NCBI GenBank assembly: GCA_965263205.1
Contig: CBDHHF010000031.1
Span: forward strand, 62,001 to 126,000
Length of the DNA: 64,000 bases
Direction of reading: 5' to 3'
Source of the DNA: JBCCIM01 sp965263205
GTDB lineage: Bacteria > Bacteroidota > Rhodothermia > Rhodothermales > JAHQVL01
Shown in pieces: positions 1-9,085 of this stretch (positions within the stretch are counted from its first letter, which is position 1; every line of letters begins with the position of its first letter). The notes beneath the pieces were generated by a model. That model saw only the letters and a program-made list of their open reading frames with translations. It did not search any database and had not been told where the DNA came from. The translations under genes and the position numbers were made by a program.

Positions 1-180
1 CGCACATGTCATCCTGAGCCGTGCGAAGGATCTCTGCCAGTCTTTTACATTCCTTGAATATCGGAGGACTCGTTCAATCCGCAATCGAAAATCAACAATC
101 TCCAATCGAAGGGGCGCAAGCCCCGAAGAATGTCGCTATTCCTCACCCACTCGACAATCGGCACTCGAAACTCGACATTC
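1..180. repeat. Intergenic repeat patch at window edge
   Basis: No gene is supported here. Bases 6-36 hold a copy of the common intergenic motif beginning TGTCATCCTGAGC and ending GAAGGATCT; a related stretch recurs at 50286-50310. Bases 73-108 and 139-180 are degenerate tandem units built on CGA-A/C-T-C-TCGA words (for example CAATCGAAAATC, CACTCGACAATC). The same words, on the opposite strand, recur at 59516-59570. The patch lies just downstream of the minus-strand pterin dehydratase gene. Function is unknown; it looks like dispersed non-coding repeat sequence. Confidence 0.6.
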
Positions 181-471
181 CTAAGACCCCGTTGCTAATT
201 GCTCCATTCGTGCGGCTAGCTGGAAGTCGTAATTGCTTAGACCGTCGATATCGTGTGTGGTGAGTTCTACGGTAACCTTGTTGTACACATTGAACCATTC
301 AGGGTGGTGGTTCATGGCTTCGGCGACAATGGCAGCCCGTGTCATGAATCCAAACGCTTCGATGAAGTCATTGAACTGGTACTCACGGCGCAACTTGCCA
401 TTTACGAGTGACCACTGGTCGAGGGCACCCAGGTTTTCACTGATTTCTTCTTCCGATAACTTTGTCAACAT
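181..471 (-). CDS. Pterin-4a-carbinolamine dehydratase
   Basis: A 96-residue protein of the PCD/DCoH family. These enzymes dehydrate 4a-hydroxytetrahydropterin so that the pterin cofactor of aromatic amino acid hydroxylases can be recycled; the reaction is cytosolic. The sequence shows the family signature: an N-terminal LTEEEI-like segment, then the catalytic region NHHPEW followed by NKVTVELTTHD, which supplies the conserved histidines. Length matches the family (about 95-105 residues), so the gene is complete. No hydroxylase is visible nearby, and many bacteria carry PCD without phenylalanine hydroxylase, so the physiological substrate here is open. The adjacent minus-strand oxidoreductase ends upstream at 545, leaving 73 bp between them, so cotranscription is possible. 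Confidence 0.93.
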   Translation of the reverse strand: MLTKLSEEEISENLGALDQWSLVNGKLRREYQFNDFIEAFGFMTRAAIVAEAMNHHPEWFNVYNKVTVELTTHDIDGLSNYDFQLAARMEQLATGS

Positions 472-544
472 TGCAACAGGGATTGGGATACAAGGTAGTT
501 AAGCACGTGTGTCACGAACACATAGTAAGCCATTTCTGAACCAT

Positions 545-1549
545 TTACCTTTCAGAAACCTTAACAATCAGTTTGCCCTGGTTCGAGCCGTCGAAGAGCT
601 TGTTTAATGCATCGGGGGCAACCTCTAGGCCGTCAACAATATCAACCCGGTACTTGAGTTTGCCGGCACCAATCCACTGTGCCATCTGGAGCATACAGGC
701 TTCGCTCTGGTCAAGGTAGTCGAGTACGATGAAGCCCTGGATGCGTAGACGCTTTGCAATGATGGAAATGAAGTTGTACGGCCCGGGGACTGGCTCCGTC
801 GCATTGTATTGTGAGATCATACCGCAGACAGAAATGCGTCCGTGCAAATTCATTTGGGCCATCACGGCATCCAGGATAGCGCCACCTACATTTTCGAAAT
901 AGATATCGATCCCGTCAGGACACGCTTTCTTTAAGCCGGCGGGCACCGACTCCGTTTTGTAATTAATCGCTGCGTCAAATCCGAGCGTGTCTGTGATCCA
1001 GGTGCATTTCTCGTCGGTGCCGGCGATACCTACCACGCGGCACCCTTTGATTTTCCCAATTTGTCCCACGAGCGAACCCACAGCGCCCGCTGCTGCTGAA
1101 ACGACCAGTGTTTCGCCGGGCTTGGGATCAGTGATATCCAGCAAACCAAAGTATGCGGTCAGGCCGATGTGGCCCAGAACAGCGAGGTAGGCATCTATGG
1201 GGATACCTGGTATTTCGGGAAGCGGCGTCATCCGGTCAGCCGGCGTCACGCAATGGGTTTGCCAGCCGAGCATACCCTGTACGAGTGTACCTTCAGGCAG
1301 CGAGGCGCTCCTGGATTCTTCAACTACGCCAATGCCGATACCGCGCATCACCGAACCAAGCGCAACCGGTGGCAGGTACGATTTTACATCCATCATCCAG
1401 CCCCGACTGGCAGGATCCAGAGACAGTTGGAGGACACGCACGCGCACCTCGTTTTCTTGAAGATCGGGGATGGCGCTTTCCTGCCATTCAAAATCGGAGC
1501 GTTGCGGGTTGCCAACCGGGCGGCTGGCCAGAAGCCACTGCTTGTTCAT
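545..1549 (-). CDS. NADP-dependent MDR-family oxidoreductase (CurA/prostaglandin-reductase-like)
   Basis: A 334-residue zinc-independent medium-chain dehydrogenase/reductase. Members of this subgroup (CurA, leukotriene B4 dehydrogenase/prostaglandin reductase, YncB) use NADPH to reduce the double bond of alpha,beta-unsaturated ketones and aldehydes. The GroES-like N-terminal half is followed by a Rossmann fold with AAAGAVGSLVGQ near residues 150-162. The YFENVGG segment and a C-terminal GKLIVKV ending are also typical. No zinc-binding cysteine cluster is seen. I chose the ATG at 1549 because AAGGA lies a few bases upstream and the protein then begins MNKQW, as in relatives; a longer reading from 1609 adds 20 residues with no family resemblance. 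The true substrate cannot be told from sequence. Confidence 0.88.
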   Translation of the reverse strand: MNKQWLLASRPVGNPQRSDFEWQESAIPDLQENEVRVRVLQLSLDPASRGWMMDVKSYLPPVALGSVMRGIGIGVVEESRSASLPEGTLVQGMLGWQTHCVTPADRMTPLPEIPGIPIDAYLAVLGHIGLTAYFGLLDITDPKPGETLVVSAAAGAVGSLVGQIGKIKGCRVVGIAGTDEKCTWITDTLGFDAAINYKTESVPAGLKKACPDGIDIYFENVGGAILDAVMAQMNLHGRISVCGMISQYNATEPVPGPYNFISIIAKRLRIQGFIVLDYLDQSEACMLQMAQWIGAGKLKYRVDIVDGLEVAPDALNKLFDGSNQGKLIVKVSER

Positions 1550-1609
1550 TGGGGTCCTTTGTTGGTTGTTTGATGCCAAAATAGGGAAAAAGGCTACCGT
1601 ACGATACAC

Positions 1610-1840
1610 CTTTTCGCTGAAAAAGCGGTTCTAAAATGAAACAATCGCCAAGCCTGTAATCGGCAGGAACAATACGTCGTGCCATGCGAAAGAGGCAGTG
1701 CCCGCGGTTATGACCCGTGGGCAAATTTCTATCTCTCAAGTATAGGTCAAGAAAGGGGCGACTGCTGTACAGGGCGCCTTTTTGTTTATACCGTTTTCAT
1801 AGATGCCGACTCAATCGGCAGTACACCTGGATAATAAGTA
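1610..1840. promoter_or_regulatory. Divergent promoter region between oxidoreductase and typA
   Basis: A 230-bp gap between divergent genes. It contains two hairpins: TGCCCGCGG (1699-1707) pairs imperfectly with CCGTGGGCA (1714-1722), and TGCCGA (1803-1808) pairs perfectly with TCGGCA (1814-1819) just 22 bases before the typA start. The second would sit in the typA leader and could affect its translation; this is inference. No clear promoter hexamers were assigned. Confidence 0.35.
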
Positions 1841-3658
1841 ATGGCTACCCAGCTTCGTAATATTGCAATTGTTGCCCACGTAGACCATGGCAAAACCACG
1901 CTTGTGGATGCTATGCTTTGGCAGAGTGGGACGTTTCGCGCCAATCAAGATATTCAGGAGCGCGTGATGGACTCCATGGATTTGGAGCGGGAGAAAGGCA
2001 TTACCATCATGGCCAAAAATACGGCCGTGGTCTATGAAGAAACCAAAATCAACATCATAGATACGCCGGGCCACGCCGACTTTGGTGGCGAGGTGGAGCG
2101 TACCCTCCGCATGGTTGATGGCATTATGCTGCTGGTTGATGCTGCTGAAGGTCCGCTGCCACAAACGCGGTTTGTGCTGCAGAAAGCACTGGCGCTCAAT
2201 TTGCCGGCCATCGTGGTCATCAACAAAATTGACCGCCAGGATGCACGTCCGGAAGAGGTGCTGAACGAAGTCTACGATCTCTTCATCGACCTGGATGCCT
2301 CGGAAGATCAAATTGAATTCCCGGTTTTGTTTGCTGTTGCGAAAGATGGACAGTGTAAAACGGACATGGAAGAAGAGCTGACCGATTTACGTCCGCTTTT
2401 CCAGACCATCATCGACAATGTGCCGGCGCCTGTCGGTGATGAAAACGGTGACCTCCAGGTTCTCGTGACAAACGTGCAGCCAGACAATTACCTGGGGCCA
2501 ATCGCTGTGGGCCGTGTGATGCAGGGCGTGATCAAAAATCGCCAGCATGTGATGCTGTGTCACCGTGATGATACGCAGACCAAGGCGCAGGTTGCCTCGC
2601 TGTTTGTGTACGAAGGGTTGAGCCGCGCTGAAGTGAGCGAGGCCGGTCCCGGATCTGTAATCGCCATTGCCGGCGTTGCAGGTATCGGTTTGGGTGAAAG
2701 TATTGCAGATGCTGAGAACCCGGTACCCCTGCCACCGCTGCACGTGGACGAGCCAACCATGTCGATGGAGTTTCGCATCAACGACTCGCCGTTCAGTGGA
2801 CGCGATGGACAGTATGTCACCTCGCGCAACTTACGCGATCGCCTGACAAAAGAGGGTGAGACAAACCTGGCCATGCGCATCGAAACAACCGATACACCAG
2901 ACTCTTTCCTCGTGTACGGCCGTGGTGAACTCCAGATGGCAATCCTGATCGAACAGATGCGCCGCGAAGGCTTCGAGTTCTCGGTAGGCATGCCGCAGGT
3001 CATTACCCAGCAAATCGACGGCAAAAAGTGTGAGCCGTACGAAATTGCGTTGGTTGATGTGCCCGAAGAGTTCATGGGTACGGTTGTGCAGAAGCTCGGG
3101 ACACGCAAAGGCGTGATGACCAAAATGGTCAACAACGGTTCTGGCCGTGTACGCCTCGAATTTGAGATCCCAAGCCGTGGCCTCATCGGCTATCGTACAG
3201 AATTTCTGACGGATACCAAAGGGACTGGTTTGTTGACGCATCTCTTTGATGAGTACAAACCGTGGAGTGGTACAATTACCCACCGTACGTCGGGTGCTTT
3301 GATTGCAGACCGCGCCGGCAAAGTAACCGGTTACGCTGTACTCAACCTCCAGGAGCGCGGGCAGCTGTTTGTGGCGCCAACCGAAGATGTGTACAATGGT
3401 ATGATTGTCGGTGAGAACAGCCGCGACAAAGATCTGGACGTGAACATCACGAAGGAGAAGAAGCTCACGAACATGCGCGCCGCTTCAGCGGACTCGTTCG
3501 AGAAGTTGCTGACGCCGCGTAAAATGTCGCTCGAAGAAGCCATTGAATTTATCCGCGAAGATGAGCTTATTGAGGTGACGCCGAACCAGTTCAGGCTCCG
3601 CAAACGCGATCTCGATCCGCATGCTCGCAAAAAGCGTGTGATGGCGATGAGTCAGTAA
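1841..3658 (+). CDS. typA: Ribosome-associated GTPase TypA/BipA
   Basis: A 605-residue translational GTPase related to EF-G and LepA. TypA binds the ribosome and helps 50S assembly and growth under stress such as cold. The G-domain motifs are intact: AHVDHGKTT at residues 12-20, DTPGH at 74-78 and NKID at 128-131. Domains II and III follow, then the EF-G-like domain V and the TypA-specific C-terminal domain ending in RKRDLDPHARKKR. Length is that of the family (about 600-615). The start is the first ATG and gives the canonical N terminus RNIAIVAHVDHGKT. A small membrane protein and a methyltransferase follow closely on the same strand (18 bp gap, then an overlap), so the three may be cotranscribed. 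Confidence 0.97.
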   Translation: MATQLRNIAIVAHVDHGKTTLVDAMLWQSGTFRANQDIQERVMDSMDLEREKGITIMAKNTAVVYEETKINIIDTPGHADFGGEVERTLRMVDGIMLLVDAAEGPLPQTRFVLQKALALNLPAIVVINKIDRQDARPEEVLNEVYDLFIDLDASEDQIEFPVLFAVAKDGQCKTDMEEELTDLRPLFQTIIDNVPAPVGDENGDLQVLVTNVQPDNYLGPIAVGRVMQGVIKNRQHVMLCHRDDTQTKAQVASLFVYEGLSRAEVSEAGPGSVIAIAGVAGIGLGESIADAENPVPLPPLHVDEPTMSMEFRINDSPFSGRDGQYVTSRNLRDRLTKEGETNLAMRIETTDTPDSFLVYGRGELQMAILIEQMRREGFEFSVGMPQVITQQIDGKKCEPYEIALVDVPEEFMGTVVQKLGTRKGVMTKMVNNGSGRVRLEFEIPSRGLIGYRTEFLTDTKGTGLLTHLFDEYKPWSGTITHRTSGALIADRAGKVTGYAVLNLQERGQLFVAPTEDVYNGMIVGENSRDKDLDVNITKEKKLTNMRAASADSFEKLLTPRKMSLEEAIEFIREDELIEVTPNQFRLRKRDLDPHARKKRVMAMSQ

Positions 3659-3676
3659 CCCAGCCCTGTAAGTGAC

Positions 3677-4114
3677 ATGCCCCTTGAACATCAAGTCCTG
3701 TTTCTTTTACTCGGGGTTGTGTGGGGAGGTCTTTTTATTTGGTATGCCCGTTCACAAGGTGACGTAAACGAACGACTGCTATTGGCTTCGGGTTTGGTGA
3801 TTGCTGCGGTGATCTACATCGGTTTTGGCCTGGTTTGGGGAAATGTGTATTGGGTGGGGATTGAATCAGGGGGCGTCGTTTTCTATACGTTATTTGTGAT
3901 TCTGGCGTACCAGCACAAGTATTGGTGGCTGGCTATTGGTTGGTTGCTGCATGTAGGATGGGATGTTGCATTACACTTGATGGGACCCGGTGCCCACATT
4001 GCGCCGGCCTGGTACGCAGTAGCTTGTATTGGTTTTGATGTGTTGATGGCGGGCTATATTTTGATGTTTTTGCGCCAACCCGCATCACCCGGTATTCGAC
4101 ATGAAACTGTATAG
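3677..4114 (+). CDS. Small integral membrane protein (possibly DUF6010-like)
   Basis: A 145-residue hydrophobic protein with four to five likely membrane helices, at about residues 5-23, 34-53, 63-80, 84-101 and 114-134. A histidine and tryptophan-rich stretch (WLLHVGWDVALHL) lies around residues 92-104. I do not recognise the family with certainty; length and the HxGWDxxLH pattern recall DUF6010-type proteins. The gene starts 18 bp after typA and its last 14 bases overlap the next gene, a methyltransferase, which suggests translational coupling. No function can be assigned. Confidence 0.75.
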   Translation: MPLEHQVLFLLLGVVWGGLFIWYARSQGDVNERLLLASGLVIAAVIYIGFGLVWGNVYWVGIESGGVVFYTLFVILAYQHKYWWLAIGWLLHVGWDVALHLMGPGAHIAPAWYAVACIGFDVLMAGYILMFLRQPASPGIRHETV

Positions 4115-4829
4115 CGAACTTGCTACCTGGTGGCCGCTGCTCTCTGATCCGGCGGAATACGAAGAAGAAGCAACGTTCTTTACGCGGACCTTATTAGACG
4201 CCTGCCATGAAGCACCGAGAACACTGCTCGAATTGGGTAGTGGTGGCGGCAACAATGCCTCGCATATGAAGGCACATTTTGCGTGTACACTTGTGGATAG
4301 CTCCCCCGAGATGATCGCCGTTAGCAAGATGTTAAACCCCGCGTGCACACACATTGTTGGAGATATGCGCACGGTGCGTCTTGATCAAACCTTCGATGCC
4401 GTATTCATCCACGATGCCATCGAGTACATGACATCGCGCACGGATCTAAAGCAGGCTCTCGAAACTGCGTATCTGCATTGCAAGCCCGGTGGTGTAGCCC
4501 TGTTTGTACCCGATCAAACCAAAGAACAGTTTGTCCCCGAAACAGATTGCGGCGGCCACGACGGACCCACACGTGCCATGCGGTACATGGAATGGCAGTG
4601 GGACCCGGATTCCACCGATGATACCTATGTAGTGGACTACACGTATACCTTGCGCGATGCTGATCAATCCGTTATCGTGGTGCACGACAGGCATCACATG
4701 GGCCTGTACCCCCGCCAGGTATGGCTCGACCTGATTGCCGAGGTAGGCTTCGAAGCATCCGCGCTTCCTTTCCCCCACAGTGAACTACCGCCAGGCCACG
4801 AGGTGTTCGTTGGCATTCGAGGGAACTAG
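4101..4829 (+). CDS. Class I SAM-dependent methyltransferase
   Basis: A 242-residue cytosolic methyltransferase. The SAM-binding motif I is LLELGSGGGNNA at about residues 42-53, followed by an acidic residue ending strand 2 (TLVDSS) and a GDMRTVRL segment as motif II, then FDAVFIHDAIEYM, the usual motif after it. The N terminus (YSELATWWPLLSDPAEYEEEA) resembles small-molecule methyltransferases of the Methyltransf_25/11 type. The substrate is unknown. The start overlaps the end of the upstream membrane protein by 14 bases in another frame, so translation is probably coupled. Confidence 0.88.
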   Translation: MKLYSELATWWPLLSDPAEYEEEATFFTRTLLDACHEAPRTLLELGSGGGNNASHMKAHFACTLVDSSPEMIAVSKMLNPACTHIVGDMRTVRLDQTFDAVFIHDAIEYMTSRTDLKQALETAYLHCKPGGVALFVPDQTKEQFVPETDCGGHDGPTRAMRYMEWQWDPDSTDDTYVVDYTYTLRDADQSVIVVHDRHHMGLYPRQVWLDLIAEVGFEASALPFPHSELPPGHEVFVGIRGN

Positions 4830-5171
4830 CGACACTACCCATCGTCATCCCCAGCTTGACTGGAGATCTACAGGGAAGGCACAAGGCGCTCGGTATTACC
4901 ATTCTGGTGGATGCCCAATCGAGTTCTGTCTCTATATCACAATTAACATCATCCGTTCAAAAGGGCCAGCGCGCCCGTTTTTCCCGCTACGTCATGCCGG
5001 ACTTGATCCGGTATCCAGAGAACGATTGGGTAAATTAGCCCTTTAAAAGATGTCTGGATTCTGGATCAAGTCCAGAATGACGGTTTGCTTAGTTGTGATA
5101 TAGAGACAGAATCGAGTTGGGCATGACGTCAAGGCTGTAGGAAGCCCGTCGCTACAGCATCCCTCGCTTGT
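4830..5171. repeat. Nested inverted-repeat element
   Basis: A 342-bp gap without a gene. Outer arms at 4911-4940 and 5095-5124 are inverted copies of each other, 24 of 30 bases identical with the differences confined to a central 6-base block. Inside them, 4990-5018 and 5054-5082 are a second inverted pair, 25 of 29 bases identical, built on the word GGACTTGATCC. A single related half-copy (GTCATCCCCAGCTTGACTGG) lies at 4844-4863. A separate hairpin, GCTGTAG at 5132-5138 with CTACAGC at 5150-5156, sits just past the minus-strand esterase and may end its transcript. The arrangement looks like a REP or MITE-like unit; no transposase is present. Confidence 0.7.
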
Positions 5172-6380
5172 CTATTCCATCTCTCCCTTAAGCGCCTCCG
5201 CGTTTGCGCAGTACACGCCCTTGTTTGGGTGGTTGGTCTCGGTGCTGAGCTCGCACGCTTTTGCGTAGCTTTCTGCTGCCTGTTTCATCGCACCTTTGGC
5301 TTTGTACGCATCGCCGGCGCTGTCGTACACATTTGCTGAGCTTGGGAAATTTTTGATGTTGCGCTCAAACACTTCAATGGCATCGTCGACCTGGTCCTGG
5401 TTGAGCAGTTCGTAGCCCACCAGATTGACAACCGTTTCGGGCACTTCTACATCATAGCCATAGCGCGTAGAAAGGGATTTTGCGTGGGCTTCGATGGCGG
5501 CCAGTCCGCTTTCTGCAACTTTCTCTCTGAAATTGTCGATTGCCCAACCGTCGTATAACATTTCCAACCCATCGTAGGTGCTGCGGTGCGGAATGGAGCC
5601 GTGGGTTTCTTCTTCCATGAGTTCAAAGTGCCACTTGAAAAACGGGCCACCTTTTTCTTCCATGATGCCGGCAAATCCCCAGGCGCCGGCGAGCATACCA
5701 CCGCCCTCATTGCCCATCGTCATGTAATAGAATTTTCGCATCCCCCGGTTTTCTGCAAAGAATGTCTCTGCTTTTGGGAGCAGGCCTTTGTTGTCCCACC
5801 ACAGGCTGGGGCTAATCGAAATATGCGCATCAAACAGGTCGGGCTTTGCCAATAGTGCATTCACCGAAAACAATCCACCAAAGGAGTGGCCGATCAGAAT
5901 GCGGTAATCCGCCGTGCGATAGTTGGCATCGATGAATGGGACCAGCTCTTCTTCGATAAACGAGAGGAAGGTATCTGCGCCACCTGCTGTTGGGAATCGG
6001 TTGTTTGGTGCCGATAGTGCCGGGGTGAGATCGCGCGTACGATCCGTGTTGGGTATGCCCACGATGATGACCTCGGGCATTTTACCGTTGCGCGACAGAA
6101 ATTGCGTGATGCCGGCGGTGTGTAATAAATGGCTGTCACCATCCAGCAGGTAGATGACCGGGTATTTTCCGGTGCCATGGGCATAGCCGTCGGGCGTGTA
6201 GATAAGCAGCTGACGTTCCTCTCCCATTATTCCTGAATCAATGCTTGTCTGTATGCCCAGTGTGATGGGCTGGCCCATTTCCTGCTGGCTCATTTCCTGC
6301 TGGGCGAAAGCCTGATGGGTACAAAGCAGTGTGAGGCAAAAGAATAAGCGAAAGAGGCGGTAGTGGAACGTGTTGTTCAT
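5172..6380 (-). CDS. Exported esterase (PF00756-like) with C-terminal TPR
   Basis: A 402-residue secreted alpha/beta hydrolase. A signal peptide covers about residues 1-26 (hydrophobic RLFFCLTLLCTH, cleavage after AFA). The esterase domain (residues about 35-285) resembles the EstD/IroE/Fes group that opens siderophore or other carboxyl esters: YPVIYLLDGD forms the early strand and GHSFGG carries the nucleophile Ser166. A late His in ETHGSIPH is the likely catalytic histidine. The last 90 residues form about two TPR units (DAIEVFERN..., AAESYAKACEL). Start at 6380 is preferred over the longer reading because it begins a proper signal peptide. The gene is divergent from the DPP-IV peptidase with 112 bp between them. 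Substrate is unknown. Confidence 0.88.
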   Translation of the reverse strand: MNNTFHYRLFRLFFCLTLLCTHQAFAQQEMSQQEMGQPITLGIQTSIDSGIMGEERQLLIYTPDGYAHGTGKYPVIYLLDGDSHLLHTAGITQFLSRNGKMPEVIIVGIPNTDRTRDLTPALSAPNNRFPTAGGADTFLSFIEEELVPFIDANYRTADYRILIGHSFGGLFSVNALLAKPDLFDAHISISPSLWWDNKGLLPKAETFFAENRGMRKFYYMTMGNEGGGMLAGAWGFAGIMEEKGGPFFKWHFELMEEETHGSIPHRSTYDGLEMLYDGWAIDNFREKVAESGLAAIEAHAKSLSTRYGYDVEVPETVVNLVGYELLNQDQVDDAIEVFERNIKNFPSSANVYDSAGDAYKAKGAMKQAAESYAKACELSTETNHPNKGVYCANAEALKGEME

Positions 6381-6492
6381 GGTACAAACGGGGCGTGCGT
6401 GGTATGGAAAAAGATGAAGAGGCCGGCCGAATTCAAACTCCGGTGCGCGATGGCTATATTCGATCACTCAAATCATACGCTACGATAAAGCC

Positions 6493-8757
6493 ATGCACAT
6501 GTACAAGACCCAATTAACTGCGCTATTGTTGCTCATAGCGGCTTTTTTGCCGGCTAACAAGTCCACTTTTGCACAAGACGCAGCCGACTCGTCGTTGCTT
6601 ACCGTTGCCCGCATTACCGCAAGCAACGAGTTTTTCGGCGCGTCGGCGCGCCAAATCAAATGGCATGAAGACGGCACGGGGTACACGACACTGGAGTCTT
6701 CCGCTACTGGCAATGGGGTTGATATCGTACTGCACAATCTGGAAACAGGGACGCAATCCATTCTGGTTGAGGCCTCGCTGTTGGTGCCCGATGGACGTGC
6801 TGCTTCTCTTTCGGTAGAAGGGTATACGTGGTCTCCTGACCAGTCGCAGGTGCTTATCTACACCAATTCCAAAAGGGTGTGGCGTGCAAATACGCGTGGC
6901 GATTATTGGTTGCTGAATCTTGAGCAGGGTACACTACAGCAACTGGGGGCTACATTGCCGGCTTCAAGTCTGATGTTTGCCAAGTTTTCTCCTGATGGTG
7001 CGCATGTAGCATACGTATCTGGCCACAACATTTATGTAGAAGACGTATCGACGAGCCGCATCAAACAAATCACCGCGAATGGGTCGGACACGCTGATTAA
7101 TGGCACGTTCGACTGGGCGTACGAGGAGGAGTTTTTCTTGCGCGATGGTTTTCGCTGGAGTCCCGATGGTAGCCGGATTGCCTTCTGGCAACTCGATGCA
7201 TCCGGGGTACGCGATTTCCTGATGATCAACAATACCGATTCGCTGTATTCGTACACAATCCCGGTGCAATACCCCAAAGCCGGCGAGACAAACTCTGCCT
7301 GCCGTGTCGGTGTAGTCGACTGGCAAACGCTCGATTTTACCTGGTACGAACCGTCTGATGACCTGCGCAACTATTACATCGCGCGCATGGAGTGGACGCC
7401 GGACGGGACGGAGATTATGATGCAGCACCTCAATAGGCAGCAAAACCGGCTGGAAGTAATTTTGGGGGACGTAGCGACGGGTGCCATGCGTACTGTATTT
7501 GTTGATGAAGATGATGCCTGGATCGATGTGAGAGATCCAGGACAGCGTTGGCTCAACGGAGGTGAAGAGTTTCTTTGGATCAGTGAACGCGATGGCTGGC
7601 GGCATGTCTTCCGCATTGCGCGCAGTGATGGCACGGCCAAGCTCGTAACGCAGGGCGCCTACGACATCAAAAGCGTAAAAGGAGTCGATGAAGCCGGCGG
7701 GTGGCTCTATTTTGAAGCCTCCCCCGAAAACCCAACGCAGAATTATCTTTACCGTACGCGTTTGGATGGGGAGGGAGCCCTGGAGCGTGTTACGCCGGCA
7801 GACGCATCCGGAACGCATGGTTACACCCTTTCCGGAAATGCCCGTTTTGCATTACACAACTACTCGGCTTTTGGCGTCCCCGGTACCATTGACATTGTAG
7901 ATCTGCCGGCGCACACGATCAAAGAATCACACGTCGATAACCAACAACTCCGGACAAAGCTGGAGATGCTTAGCACGGGCGAAAGCCGCTTTTTTCGGGT
8001 AGACATTGGGGATGGTGTGTTACTTGATGGCTATGAAATGCGCCCACCCGATTTTGATGCGTCTAAGCAATATCCTGTCTTGTTCTATGTCTATGGCGAA
8101 CCCTGGAATCAAACTGTTCTCGATCGATGGGGAGGGAGCACGTACCTCTGGCATTTGATGCTCACCCAGCAAGGGTTTGTTGTCATCAGCCTGGATAATC
8201 GCGGTACGCCGGCGCTGCGTGGGCGCGACTGGCGCAAAATTGTGTACGGCTCGATTGGTGAACTCGCCTCAGCAGATCAGGCTGCTGCTGTACGGGAAAT
8301 TGCAACCTGGCCGTATGTTGATGCAGATCGTATTGGCATGTGGGGCTGGAGCGGGGGCGGTTCGATGACGTTGAATGCGCTGTTCCGTTACCCGGAACTG
8401 TATAGCACGGGGATTTCCGTTGCGCCGGTACCTGATCAGCGATATTACAACTCGATTTATCAGGAACGCTACATGGGGTTGCCGGCTGAAAATCCTGATG
8501 GGTATCGCCGGGGTTCACCCATTTCTTTTGCGGAGAATCTGGAAGGCAACCTGTTGTTGATCCATGGTACCGGAGACGATAATGTGCACTACCAGGGATC
8601 TGAGGCGCTCATCAATAAACTGATTGCGCATCAGAAACAGTTTGAGCTGATGTCCTATCCCAATCGGTCGCATGGGATTTGGGAAGGCAAAGGCACCCGT
8701 CAGCATTTGTACACGATGATGCTTCAGTATCTGCGGCGCCATTTATTAAAAAATTAG
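6493..8757 (+). CDS. S9 family dipeptidyl peptidase IV-like peptidase
   Basis: A 754-residue exported serine peptidase of the DPP-IV type, which removes N-terminal dipeptides, usually after proline. A signal peptide ends near residue 27 (ANKSTFAQ). Residues about 40-500 form the eight-bladed beta-propeller, including the DWAYEEE motif at 207-213 whose glutamates grip the substrate N terminus in DPP-IV. The catalytic domain has GWSGGG with Ser620, GTGDDNVH near 693-700 supplying the acid, and His727 in RSHGIW. All triad positions are therefore present and the length is normal. The gene is divergent from an exported esterase, which suggests shared or linked promoters. It probably acts in the periplasm or on the outer membrane in peptide uptake. 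Confidence 0.95.
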   Translation: MHMYKTQLTALLLLIAAFLPANKSTFAQDAADSSLLTVARITASNEFFGASARQIKWHEDGTGYTTLESSATGNGVDIVLHNLETGTQSILVEASLLVPDGRAASLSVEGYTWSPDQSQVLIYTNSKRVWRANTRGDYWLLNLEQGTLQQLGATLPASSLMFAKFSPDGAHVAYVSGHNIYVEDVSTSRIKQITANGSDTLINGTFDWAYEEEFFLRDGFRWSPDGSRIAFWQLDASGVRDFLMINNTDSLYSYTIPVQYPKAGETNSACRVGVVDWQTLDFTWYEPSDDLRNYYIARMEWTPDGTEIMMQHLNRQQNRLEVILGDVATGAMRTVFVDEDDAWIDVRDPGQRWLNGGEEFLWISERDGWRHVFRIARSDGTAKLVTQGAYDIKSVKGVDEAGGWLYFEASPENPTQNYLYRTRLDGEGALERVTPADASGTHGYTLSGNARFALHNYSAFGVPGTIDIVDLPAHTIKESHVDNQQLRTKLEMLSTGESRFFRVDIGDGVLLDGYEMRPPDFDASKQYPVLFYVYGEPWNQTVLDRWGGSTYLWHLMLTQQGFVVISLDNRGTPALRGRDWRKIVYGSIGELASADQAAAVREIATWPYVDADRIGMWGWSGGGSMTLNALFRYPELYSTGISVAPVPDQRYYNSIYQERYMGLPAENPDGYRRGSPISFAENLEGNLLLIHGTGDDNVHYQGSEALINKLIAHQKQFELMSYPNRSHGIWEGKGTRQHLYTMMLQYLRRHLLKN

Positions 8758-9085
8758 ACAGGTTGGAGCAAGTCGGGCGGATGATTGTATACCGCAATTG
8801 AGTCCTGTCCCATCAATGTACGTGTTACCGCTTCTGGTTAGACACGATTGTGGAAGCCCTTCTTTTTTTCTAATAAAATTAGGATATAAAACAAAAAGCC
8901 CTTCCTGTGTTAAGTTTTTGTGACGAAAGCCCTTTCTTTTTAAACAAAAACTTCCTTGTGCGTATCTAGAACCGCAACCACTGATGTGTTATATCACTGA
9001 CGCAGCAGTGCTTATTGGTAAACCGGCTGCTACGGATTTGCCGGCAGCTGGTTGTCAAACTCTAACCTTAGAAGAGGTTCTAGCT
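8758..9085 (+). promoter_or_regulatory. Leader region with three AAGCCCTT repeats
   Basis: A 328-bp gap with no gene. The word AAGCCCTT plus a pyrimidine-rich tail occurs three times on the plus strand, at 8854-8862, 8896-8904 and 8927-8935, spaced 42 and 31 bp apart, in an A/T-rich background. These could be operator sites for the downstream HEAT-like gene, or remnants of a small repeat. A ribosome-binding site, AGAGG near 9071-9076, precedes the ATG at 9086. Confidence 0.35.
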
